Of a DNA stretch of 64,000 bases, positions 50,572 through 63,400 are shown piece by piece. Origin of the DNA: Polydactylus sextarius (Eukaryota; Chordata; Actinopteri; Polynemidae); the NCBI GenBank assembly GCA_016801845.1, contig CM028916.1, positions 15,307,514-15,371,513 of the forward strand, in the 5' to 3' direction. The first letter of the stretch is position 1. Each line of letters starts with the position of its first letter. The notes under the pieces were generated by a model. That model saw nothing but the letters and a program-made list of their open reading frames with translations, had not been told where the DNA came from and made no database searches. A program made the position numbers and the translations under genes.

Positions 50572-53500
50572 CTGAAGGACACGGGGAGAGAGAGACGCCG
50601 GTTCTCAGCATCACAGTTGTACATTTCAAACACTCAGCAACAGTCTAGTGAAGTAAAATCAGTCACTCACCTCCTCTCCTTTTTCGATTCTGCGAATGCA
50701 GCTGATGATGATTTTGTAACCCCTCTCAAATGTTACTACCTCAGCAACGCAGTTTGGGGCACAAGAGTGGTTGATATATCTATATAAGAGAAATTAAAGT
50801 TTTATTTCAAATCATGCTAAATTATATAAAGAAAGCAGTTGTATGTCTCATTGTACTCATTGTTGCAGTGTACTGCACACACTTGACATTTTATAATCTA
50901 AATAAATAAAGTCTTTTATTGGATCTGGATTTAGAAATATATAAGTACTATTTTTTCTTTAAAGAAAATGATAAATACTAAATAATAAAACTCTCTATAA
51001 TGTGGTTATATTCTGTTAAAAAGGGCTTTAAAATCACTGTCACATTTCTACAAATTCCAGTGTGGTAGGAGCCAAGTTTTTACAGTGACTTGCAAAATGT
51101 TTTCAATTTGTGGTTCCAGGAACAGCGCTGGACTGAGGGGCAATTCTGGCACAGCAGAATAAATGGGACGCCATCTTGGAACACACTATCCTGTTCTTTT
51201 AATTCGTAAACATGGCACTGTGCCAAAAAAATGTAGCTGCAGGACCTTGAAAGATTTTATCCTGCACACATCCATCACAAAAATATCACAACTGAACCGT
51301 TAAGCACATTATATTTAAAACTGACCAAGAGCTATATTAACGTAATAGTTAGCATATTTAGCATCAGTGATGAAGACACTATACTGATCAGGAGTAATAT
51401 AAAATCAGCTCAAAGCTAAACAATAAAGAGACTCTGACTGTACCTTGCGAGCCCTCCAGTTCGAGAGGCATCGACAACATGTTCGCTGTCGATGCGGAAC
51501 ATGAACACTGCTCGGTTCTATAAGGGAAACAGATTTCACTTGCAGGCAAAAGTCATTTTTAGATAACATGGAATTTTGGCTCAAAAAGTATGTAACATAA
51601 GTAAATACCTGTGATCTGTAAGTCTTCTCCTTCCTGGTTGCAACCTCATTTCGCAGGATGGTTCCATTGTACTCGATCACCATTGTTTGTTTTTCAATGT
51701 CTCTCGCAGCAAACAGTCCCAGGCCCTACGAATACATTATATATGCAGCTATTTAGTTGAGTTTTTTTCACTTATTTCCAACAAAGAGAGCGTATATGTG
51801 CATGAATATGTGTCAATTATGCAGTGAAAATTAAACTGAATATTTATTTGGACACTCACCTGGATGCGGGAGCGGCCAAGATAGACGTTGGCTCTCCACT
51901 CACTCTTCATCCAGCGGTACTGAGAGGACCTGGGGTGCACTACTGGAGGCTTGTTGTGGACAACGCCACCTTCTCCTTGAGCCACGTTCTGGTTAGATCT
52001 GGCGCTGCTGGTGGATACAGCCTGTGGCTGTGGCCTTTATTTTGAAAGGGGAAAAATTGTGAAAACAGTATAAAAAATATTATTTCTGTCACGTTTTTGA
52101 AAAAAAAAAAAAAAATTTAATGGGGGAAATACTGAGAAATAGAAAAATTAACACAGATTTAACATCGACTTCACCAAAGGTACCTTATCACCAGTGAGGT
52201 GTAGGGGGAGCTTGTCCTCGGCTGGGCACGGGCGCTGCCGGCTGGATTGAACATGAGAGGCAACTCCACAAGAGGGTTACGTCCATAACGGAATGAGTAC
52301 CTGTCACAAGCCTCCACTCCAGGGAGCTGAAATAATAAAAGTGAAAAAAAAAAAAACAAGGAGTTAATTACTGCAGGCTCTACAGAATATGATCTGCACA
52401 AATACATGTCATAATCTTTAATGAAAATAAAAACAAACCACAAAATGCAGCTACAAACCGATTCAGTTATCTTGGTGACTGCAGGGACTGTGAGCCCAAA
52501 CAGGTCCTCTCCTTTTAGATAAACCGGGAACAGCTTCAGAGTGCTGGATTCAGCTCTTTTCTCAGCAACGGGACCCAGAACCTTGTCCCACACTCCTATT
52601 TTCATCGAGACAAGCACACATGATAATTAAAACCGTCACACTCAAACAGCTGCAACACACAACAGTCATATTTCTGTGAGGAACCAGTGAAAACAAACCT
52701 TTCGCAGAGGTATCGGTCAGGAGCAGGTCTTGGTAGCCATGTTCGATGACTCTGATGGTAAACTCTGGAAATCCCTCTCTGTCTTCAACGGAACAAATGT
52801 AGCGGCAACGGCGGTTGCCGTGGCGCATACTCCAATAAATGCGGCAAGCCTCATAGCCAACTGGAAAGATGGCTGTGGTGGAATGGAAAACTGGCATTTG
52901 CAGAGGTGTTAGTTGGCCCATCGCATGCAACACCAGGCTGCCAACTCTGAAGGTGTAGCCTAACTCAGGGTGCTGCACCGCAGTGGCAATCTGACGCACT
53001 TCATCTCTTTGGACATAGACCCGTCGGAAGACGGCGAAGCAACGCAGCTCGTGCTCCAGTGCTTGTCCTGCTGTTCCCCTGGGCCTGTGGGCGTGGCATA
53101 GCATGGTCTTGTCCTTGAAGAAGGTGCACTGCGCTTGCAAAGCGCAGGTGAAATGGTAGACGTTGGTGCAGCGCAGGCGGTGGCAGCCGCTGGTGGCTCC
53201 GGTCTGCTGGCAGTAGGCGCAGCGCGTACCGTTTGGCCACGACGCAGTGCGAGCTCCACGTTAATGAGGGCACCAGCTTGGGTCTCGTATACCTCAGTTG
53301 ACCACAGGGCACAGTTCAAGTGAACCCACACGTCGAGATCCAGATTAAGCAGCCTAGCGGGCCCGTCTGTGATGCCGTCTCCAAACTGGTGACAGAAACA
53401 GCAACGCCTCTGGTCTCGGAGTGAGGCAGGAGGGCGCAGCGAGGCTCCGAGTTTCTTGAGGAGCTCATCAACCTTATCCTCATCTGGGAGTTGAGAATTC

Positions 53501-54454
53501 CCTCTTGGCACCACAACCTGGACAGTCCACTTCCTCCAGCGCAATCCTTTCTGCCTTTTTCCCTGGTGCCAGCCGTCATGGGATCTTGGTCGAGCTTTCA
53601 GCTTCACTGTCACTTTGATGGCATCAGATTTTGTCTCCATCTTTGGTGTTTCACCTGCTGTGGGGAAAGGGATGGGAGGCGTAGAGGGGGGAGACTGCTT
53701 GGGCTGGAGCTGGGCCAGGCAATGAACGTCCAGCGATGACATGTTGTTGCTGTACTGGTGCTGAGCTTTAGAAAGGCTCTCAGTTTGCTCTGAGGCTGGG
53801 AGGAGGGACACTGATTCCTGAAAATATGGAAAAAAAAAGAAGCAATGAGAACCAGAAAAACACAAAAGCTCTATAAAAACTGCACATTATTTAGATTGAC
53901 TGTGGTGTTTCTGCATGCGTTACCCTGGCACAAACCTTTGTTTCTGTGGAGGATCTGGATTGCATGGGCGGTGAGGAACAGTAGAGAAGGAAGCAACTGT
54001 GACTGCAGAAGACCAGGTCTTCTTCAGATTTCAAACGGCTCTCGGATTCCTGGTGAGAGAAATCAGTCCAAGCTTTAACACGCTGAATAGAGAATGAGGC
54101 GTTAAATCAAAGCTTGGCCAATGTGAACTGCTTAAGATCAACTGACATTAAAAGAAATTATGAAATAAACATCAAAAACATACAATATTTAAACAACCAA
54201 AATATTCCCCAGACTGATATCATGGGGTACGCTCTTTAACCCACTAATTGATGTGAATTGATCTGATTTAACTCGGGCAGGATTTACATAACCAGATATT
54301 ACACAGGATACTACTGTTGCATCGTGTGTATGAATATATATGGACGTGAGAAGCCCTTCAGGCTTTAAGTACATAATATATCCTCTAGAGGAAGTCTGGG
54401 CATCCAGTCACAGCTCATACAGTCTCTCTCTCTCCGTGTGTGTGTGTGTGTGTA

Positions 54455-54485
<31 letters not shown>

Positions 54486-57400
54486 CATACACACACAGTA
54501 CACTTAATATGCCTTGCCATTATATGCTTCCACAAACCAGTCCATTTAGAGCTTAGTAGAGCTTAAATTCATGAGTTATGGACCAAATTATGACATCATT
54601 TTGAACTTGATCACTGATCACAAGAGCTAATCAGCTCATACTTAGACTAATTAAATATTTGTTAAATTTCCTCAAGATGATAAAGTGATAAGTGATTTCC
54701 ATTTTGCCATTGAGCACACGGCACATCATGACCACAAACAAATTTGACCTCTGCTTTTAAACCATCAAAAACGTGAACAGGGGGCAGCTATACAGCGCCG
54801 GGGGAGCGTGTGTGGGGACACTTTCTTGCTCAAGGGCACCTCCTGGGACCTTGGCAGTTTGTGGATTCAAACCTGTGATCTTCCGGACCCAAGTCCGCTT
54901 CCTTAGCCACCAGGCCAACACTGCTCCAACCCCATGATCTTCACATCTCATTTAAGTGACCAAAACATGATTTATGACCTTGTGAGCCGGACCTTTGAGT
55001 TTCAAGCACCAAGATTTGCTTGTGAGTGTGAATAATTGCCGAATGCTGGTATGAATCTTACGACTGCCTTGAGCAAATGCCTACAAATTTTGCAAAAAAA
55101 GTTTTCAGAGGTTGTAGTGACCTCGATCACAAATATCTAATGAGTGCTTGATGAAGCAGTTTTTTTTAAATCATGTTATTACATTTTGTTCTGAATTTTT
55201 TCAAAGAAAAACAAAGAAAAGTGAAAATGAGACCAAATATTGTTCGGAGTTGATTGTTGCCATCGTTTCAAAATCACACTTTTAACACCAATTTTAACTC
55301 CAGTTAAAGGATGGTCTGCCTAATTAATACATCACGCCTACTGCCAGTGGTTACCTTTACCTTCATGTGGGCGGGGAGATCTTTGATGGATTTCTGTACT
55401 CCATTTCCCAGAACCACCACCTTACAGTGGCAGCACCACTGTGGTTTACATCCAGGACTAGCAGGGGTCCGATGGTCAGGTCCTCGAGCTACAGCTGCAC
55501 CTGAAACAACAGAAGGAATGATTTAAGAATGAAATCCGTTTCAAAATGTATACTGCCATTATGAACCTGCATAAGTATGATACTAAGACTTTTAAAGAAA
55601 ACAAACAAACAGTAGTTAGGAAAATAACACACCTTATTACAGCTGAAAAATAAATGAAACATTTGTTAGCAGTAGTTATCTCTATGTGAATTGTCCACTT
55701 TCTTATTCATGTTTTTGTGCTGACAATTCTTTTTAAGGGAGTTTTGACACCAATTAGTAGAACTTTGTATACTTAAGTTTTATTAACAAAAAATAATTTA
55801 CTCCATTTTCATTAGCTGAGAGAATCGCTGATATCGGTGAGGACATCTGTCAGCAACTGGACAAGAAGCCATCCTAACCCCAAATCAAATGATGATACAC
55901 AAAACAAAAATAAAGCTATTTGTAAATACTGTTAAAAAAGACAATTGCTGTTGTTGGATGTTTAAGGGGAAACAAATAGGCATTGATGATTGCATTGCTG
56001 CTTTCTGCCTTTTTCACAGGAAGTCATTATGTTGGTGCTCAGGGGAATGAGTGATGCTCTTATTTAATTTAGGTTTATTCCCTCACCTGGACTGTTGGGA
56101 TGGAAGCGGAAATGATGCGCCTGCTGCGGATGCATCATGCCCTGAGCTCCGCCGGGTCTTATCATGTGTCCTGGCCGCCCGTGAAGTCCTCCATTGTCTC
56201 CCTGTCCGTGGAAGAGCATGGGAGGCCGAGGCTCCATACCGTGGTGGGCCATCCTTGGGCCACTGAGCATAGATAAGGGCCCCCTGTCTGGGGTGCTGCT
56301 GACCTCATAGCTGCTGGGGATTTTCACACACAGTAGGTCTGAAATGGCGGCCACTACACCTGTGATGTTCTGAGGAAAACAAAAACAACAAAAAAACATT
56401 AAGTTCATCGGAGGATTTGGTTCTTCATCAAAGAATCTCATGGATAGTTGTAGCAAGACTGGATATTTGGCTTTGCTGGTGTCTGTAACGACAAATTAAA
56501 AAGATAAAGCAGTTGGAATACAATTTGTGCAATTTATCTACAATATGACAGGGTAAAATAACCTATTTGCTCCAGTCTGGCAGAATATGAGTGGTGGTAC
56601 CTCATCCTTTGCTGAGTAGCTCATTTCTCATTTGTATGACTGAATATATAGAAACAAGAAGTAGAAATTCCTGTGAAATCATAGTAAATTTAATTATTAT
56701 CTTACCTCAGCTGCAGCTGGTCTCAGTGTGATTGCTACAGACACCAGACTTTGTTTGGAATCATTAGACACGGGGCCAAAGGGGGTGCCAAAAAACATTG
56801 TAGATGGCTCAGTCTTGATGTCTTGCAGTTTGATCTCTGTTCCTTCAGAGTAAAAAAAAATTAAATTTATTAAAAGTCTGTTAATGTATTATGAAACTGG
56901 ATGTTTTAGGCAACAGTAAAGTTGTTCATATTAACCTTTCCCATCAGGTGCAGGAAGCATTGGAAGGACGGGAGACAGACACGGGGATGGTGGCTCTTCC
57001 TTCACCAGAGACAGGTCTGGGTAGCGACTGATTTCCATGCCAACCACACTCTCAGGAGATGAGGATGGAACAAAACTGTCAGGTGTGTCCCTGTCTTTGC
57101 AAGGCTCCTGTCCTCTGTTACTGTTGACATACGGCGAGGACAAACAAAAGGAAATTAACCATCTGTGACAAACATTCAGCCAAAACTGGTCATCAGAGGA
57201 TGATCATACTGAATTAAATAACCATAGAAAATTGGTAATAATGGTGCTTTCATTCTGTGATAGAATTAAAGTTAATTATCGGATACCTGAGCTCCTCCTG
57301 GTTGTTGTGTGGAGGGGTGGGGAGGGAGGCTGGAACATCCACAGTTTTGGGTCCCTGTGCGATGGCCCTGGCCAGCAGATCTTCCTCAGTCCTGAATGGG

Positions 57401-60400
57401 ACATGCAGTGGTTTTGGGACCAGGCCTTTGGACACTACATTAAAGAAGAGCACATTGCATTATGGAAATTCGCAAAATACACTGGAAACACAGAGTAAAA
57501 CGTGAGATAATGGGAAAAATCTCACTCTGTCAATACAAGGTTTATTGGATTTTTTTTTTTTACAAGTCTTAAGAGATGTGAATTATAGTACATCCATGTG
57601 TATTCTTACCCATGGCAGCAGCTTTGCTCGCCAGCTCCTCTGTTGTGGCAAAACCGTTGATCATTTTCTGACGGTTCACAGGTGGCGGGGTGGGAGGAAG
57701 AGACGCCGGGGGCGTAGGTGGATTACTCAGGTTACTCTGCTGTAGGGATGAACAGCAATGCAATGTCAGCATACCATGCTGCAGATGCACTTAACACACA
57801 TCATTCTGTTTGCTCTGTTTAAACATAGTAAAGTAAGCAGGTAAGCACCTTGTAGGCCAGTTGGGAGTAATAGTCAGAGACTCCATCTAATGAGGCACTG
57901 CCAAAAGTACCAGATAAGAGGTTCTCTCCATTGAGCTGACCACTGCCATAAGGAGCGAAATGGGCAAAGTTGACCCCTATCAGGGGCTCCATGAGGGGCA
58001 GCAGGGAGAGCTGCTGTGTCAGAGAGAAAAACAACCAAGGGAGAGGAATAAAATCAGAACAAGAATATTTTTTGCAGTGGATATTTCAGCACAAACTAGT
58101 GCAGGGAAACATCAAACAAAATGATACAATGCAAAAATGATAAAAACAAAACTAAATCTAGGATATACTTCTGAAATCTACCACATTTTGCTATGGTGTT
58201 TTAGATGTGCTGATGAGATGATATCACACATCACATCTAATGAGTGAGTAAACTTCATAAAGTTTAAGTCAATAACGCTTAATCAATGAGGGACTAGCAA
58301 TATAATCATGTCTCCCTTTCCACTCTCCTGAATAATAACAGCTTCTAACACCTGAGTGCACAACTGCCATCAAACAAGTGTCTAATTACAGTAATGTGCC
58401 TGTGAACATGAATCTGTGCATTTGGTAAACACAAATTTGCATTATGGCAGTAATTAATATTTCATAATTCAAAATAAAGCAATTATAAGAGGAGTATGTT
58501 TATAATGTGGTAAAATCAGTCTTACCTGTTTGATTTGGGTCATTACAGAGTCGGGGCCAGAGTGCATCAGTTGCCTGTCATCGCCGTCTTTCTTCCTCTT
58601 CTTGTAGCGCGAGGCAGGTTTCTCTCCTTTTGGAGCTCTCTTGTTCCTCCCTTTCTTCTTCTCCTGTTCAGGGAGCAGAGGTCCAGGAAAGTCAGCTGTA
58701 CCATCAGAGTATGCCTAGAGATAAGACAAAGATGATGATGCATGAGGAAACTTTAAATCACTTGAGAGGCATTATGGCTTTAAGTTCGATGTTTTCAAAC
58801 ATTTAACTATGACTCATTTAAAAACTGACAGCCATGACTCACACCAATTTAGCTATAATGTGCCTCCCCCTCCTTTAATCATTTGGCCCCTTTATGACTC
58901 ACTGTGTTCATCACCCCCTCAGCGCTCTGCAAGTGTATGACTAAAACAAAGACTGACCCCATTGCTGTCCATGGAGCTTTGCCTCAGCAGGGTTTTGCAG
59001 TCTGCAGCCTCCTCCTCTTCTGAGCGCAGGCTCTCCTCTGACCTCTGCTGGGGCAATCCAGGCGGAGGGGTACTCTTGTTCTTCAGTAGGTGTTTCAGTA
59101 GTTCATTACCAGCTTCGCCCTTGTTTGGACTTTGCCCTGCAGGGAAGGGAGATGTGCTCCCTTTATTACCCTCCTCCTTCACAGAGCTCATTTCTGAGCT
59201 GATGGGCCCTTCTCTCGGTCCGTGACACTCACTGCCATCTGTCTGCTCCAGCTTTATGTTGTTGAGGATCCTGTCGTGCTCCTGTGCCCTTGCAGTGTCT
59301 GATGACAGACCTGGTTGTCCAGACTGTCCACCAGACAGCTGCCTTTCCAACTCTGAGTGACTTGGGGTGGAAGATCCTAGTAAGGGCGACCTTGACAGGT
59401 CCTGGTCTCCAAAGAGATGGGCATTTCTTGTTGGAGTTGAGGAGGTGTCAGAGACGCATGGTGTGAGAGGGGCTGTTAGGTCAGAGTGTGGAGTTGACGG
59501 TGTTTTTACTGAATCCGCATCATCATCTTTCTTCTTTTTACGGTTCCTCTTCTTTTTCCCTTTCTCATCTGGGATGATGTTAGAGTAGAGTTGGATAAGA
59601 GACTGACCTGAGCCCGGAAAGTTGGATGGTAGCGGGGTAGAGGAGTCAAATGGTGGACCCTCACCTGGCATCTGAAGCATCATTCCTGGGCCACTGAACT
59701 GACGGGGCCTTGGCTGACCCTGGGGAAAGTTAGGTGCTTGTAGTGCAAGATTATCAGGCCCCATACCAGGCCCCATATCAGGGGGCATCATCCCATTACC
59801 CATCAAAGCCCTCCTGTCTCCTTGCATAAATGTTCCAGGTGGTGAGCCCATTCCAGGCTGCATGCCCTGCTGCTGGGGAAACACTGGCCCTAGAGGCTGC
59901 TGTTGTTGTAGTGGAGGCCTCTGAGGCTGCATGAAGTCTTGTGGCAGCTCTGCATTAAAAAATGGCATCTGAGCGAGTGGTGCCATGTTGCCATCTGGCC
60001 CCATCATCCCTTGCTGCTCCATTTCCATGCGGTGTTTCAGGGCTCTCTGTCTTTCTACTTCCTGCATGAGCTGCACCCGCTGTCTCTCCTGTTGCTCCCT
60101 AAGCCTCTCCCTCCTTTCCCGCTCCTGGAAGCCCTCACTGAATGGGTTGTTGTCGTCAAATTTCACCCCACCTGCCTGCATGGGTTTCATACCACCTGGT
60201 GGAGCCGGTGGTGCTTGTGGCTCCACAGGCATTTGTGAATGCTGAGGCATGTTGCCCATCGGCATCTGATGGGGCTGGCCTGGATTCCCCACAGGGACCT
60301 GAGGGGGCATTATTGGTGGCATTCCTGGTCCAGCCATGGGCATGGGAGCACCGGGATGCCAGCCAGGTGGTGGGTTGGGCATACGTGGAGGTGCATTTGT

Positions 60401-63400
60401 CTGACCAGGATGAAGTGGCATCTGCATCATGGGGTTCATTGGTGGCTGAACCATTGGCGGTCCACTAGCAACCATGCCGGTGGGTCCTGGCATCTGGTGC
60501 ATCCCAGGCATTATGGGTGTCATATTGTTTTGCTGGTGTTTGACTCTGTACTCCTCTATAAGCTCAGCATGCTCCTTCTGCTGCTTACGGATCTGGAACA
60601 AAAAAAAAAGACATATTCTTAAAAATATAATTAAAGTCCATTTTGAGAATTTCAATAACATTATGTATTGCTTTCAAGGTGTTTTTTCTAACTTGACTAA
60701 CTTGTGATGACAGGTTTTCCCAAGGGAGGAAGTGAATTATTTTTCTTTTAAATAGTAGCTCAAGAATTTAACTTTTGGGCTAGAGTTAGAAAGTACAATA
60801 AACCAAAAGCCTTTTGTTCAGCATTGCTCTTTTGGAGAGTCAAAGTAGGTTGACAGGTGCAGTGAAGATTGCGTGCTTTGAATTCTTCAGTTTGTTTGGA
60901 TATAATTTTTCCGGGCTGCTTGGAAAGAAAAATAGCTAAATGTACACTTTCATATGCACCTCTTAAACCTACATTATCTAGTTTGAGCTCTTCAGATGTC
61001 AGATATTCAATCAATGTTTTTTATCCTCTGCTATGTCTACACAGAAACTGTCATTCAAAAGTACACTAGAGAACTGAGGGTAATGAAAATGAAAAATCAA
61101 CAGAAGTATGTGTTGCTTAGAAAACTTTTTTATGTTGATGCTATCCTCGTCTTATCCTTACATTAATGCCAGTGTGCTCACACATGCAACTTGCCGCTTG
61201 AATATAACACAATCTCCTTAGTTCTAATAAGAATAATATAATAATCTAAAAACTCTGTAATTAAAAAAGTTGTTTTTTTGTTTTGTTTTTCCATGTTTTT
61301 CTCTTGACACTTTATTTCAGTTCTATGCAGTCTGCTGTTTGCTCATGTCAGAGTAAATACTTCTGACATATTTAACCTACAGGCTTCGCTAAACCACACT
61401 TTAAAAGTTGAACTCAGAAGAGCAATTAAAATCTACTCAGAGTGGCCATTTTGTGGAGTAGGGCTGAGACAGAATTTAGTGGTGGAGCTTGACAGGCCAA
61501 ACATTTACCTGCTCCAGTTGTTTCTGCACTACACCCTGCTGCTCTGTGACATGTTTGAGCTGCTCAGCATCCTCCTCAGGGAACTCTCTCCCTGCCTTCT
61601 TAGCAGTTCTCTGCTTGGCAGACAGGGCTTTTTTAGACTTCCTGTGAGCTCCGATCTTCTCTTCCAGAAACTTCTGCTGCATTTGAAGTAGTTGTTGAGT
61701 CTCTTGGAGCCACTCCTCGTACTGAGCCCTCTGCGCATTGTCTGAAAGAAGAAAAAGGCTCTTTTGATAGCAGTCTTGTGCATACAAAAACAAACATCTT
61801 CACATTTCAAGCCCTGACAGACCTTCAAAACAAAAAATTCATCTAGATTTTTGCAGAACTTACTGACAAATCCTGGTCCAAAGTTTGGAGGATTCGGTCT
61901 TGCCACTTGAGTCAATTTGCCATCCTGCGAAAGCAAGATTGACAAGTAAGTTGTTTGATATTCTAGAATATATAATTTTAAATAAAAAATATAAAAAAAC
62001 ATTGATTTCATTACCTGTCCAACAACTTGAGGAGGAAGAGGTACACTTTCAGGACAAGGTGGTGCAGGACCAGGAGGAAATCTGTAATACAGCAACACCA
62101 CAGCCATGTATCATTTAATCATTGTATCAATCACAGCAGCTCAAGTCACAGCTTCAAGTAGATGCACAATATCCATGTGGTTGAACTGTTCTATAGGTAT
62201 TATCACTGATTTGACTTCTACTCCCATTGGTAGGGTTTCATTACAAGAAATGCATATGTTACCAAAGTGGGCATTTTACCTGTTCATGACCATCGGTGGA
62301 ATTCCCATGCTGTTCTGAACCATGACTTTGTTGATGCCTTTCAGGGCGACCATTTTGGCTTTCATGATAGGATCAGTGATTGAATCAAAATCTGTAAATC
62401 ACAAAAACACCAAAACAATGCTCAGTCAGAAATAATTGCTTTGCAGAAAAGCGCCTATTTTGTTTTCTATAAGTTCTGCTCTAATTATTTTACCAATGTT
62501 GGGGAAGAAGGAGTCACTGGAGCGCTGGCGTATCATTGCTTGCATCTGCCTCTGCTGCTGTTGCTCCTGCCTCTCTTGGTCTAGGAGGTCCTGCAGTAAA
62601 AGTGGCTGCTCCTCCAGCAGAAGAGGACGGTGTTGCTGGTTGTGCTGACTCAACACCTGGTTCAATGCTGTCTGCTGGGCCGGAGTCAGACCGCTCTGGT
62701 CCACTCCACCGGCTAGTCCCACCTGGTGGTCTGCTCCAAAGCCAGTCATGGAAGCTTCTCCTGCAGTGGCAGCGTCAGATATTGTTTGACTCATTGTAAG
62801 TCCGGCGGTATGCTGAGTGTCAGTGACTTGGTTCTGCTGGGCCATGAGGTTACCTCCTTGACTGACAGATTCAACGATTGGATTTAATGACTGCTCCTCA
62901 GGCTGTTGCTTAATGAGTAAACTAGAAAGGACTGGGGTGGAGTCTGACAGCACCTCCTGCTGGTTTGCAGTTGTGTTTCCAGCAGCTTGCTGATCAACAA
63001 CCTCAGATGATTTCTGACAGTCTTTGACCTCTGTTTTAATTTCTTGCCCAGGTGCTAAAGTCGCAGAGTCCTGATTTCCAGAGGCTTCGAGCTTGATATC
63101 AGCTGAAGACTGCTCACCTGAGGTTTCTGACTTTGCCAAGACAGCTGCTGAACTGGATGAAGCCTCAGGTTCAGTGCTGGAGCTTTTGTTAATGTCTGTG
63201 GTGTCACCATTATCATCCATAGGATCACTGAGATCCAGTTCCTCATTAAACATGTCTTTCTTGATGTCGTCTAAGTCGGGGTCGGTATACGCAATTATAT
63301 CAAATTTCCCAGATGTTAGGAAGTCGTCAAGGTGTAGGTCATTTGTCTCCAGGTCTAGATCTTTACCATCTTCAGGATCCAAATTTAGGTTTTCCAAGTC

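Larger units (their letters stand above)
54050..55360 (-). other. kmt2c: kmt2c intron with SINE
   Basis: A 1.3-kb intron. It contains a (GT)n-(AT)n compound microsatellite (54435-54498) and a tRNA-derived SINE (about 54660-54938). The rest is AT-rich with nothing recognisable. Confidence 0.7.

Noticed and set aside
53205..53229. A tiny GT-AG intron (GTACGC to CCAG) as an explanation of the kmt2c frame break
   Set aside because: It would be about 23 nt, below any workable vertebrate intron, and would delete the conserved first Cys pair of the extended PHD half.
54880..54938. A functional tRNA gene
   Set aside because: The A and B boxes are tRNA-like, but no full cloverleaf, anticodon arm pairing or acceptor stem can be drawn; it is the head of a SINE.
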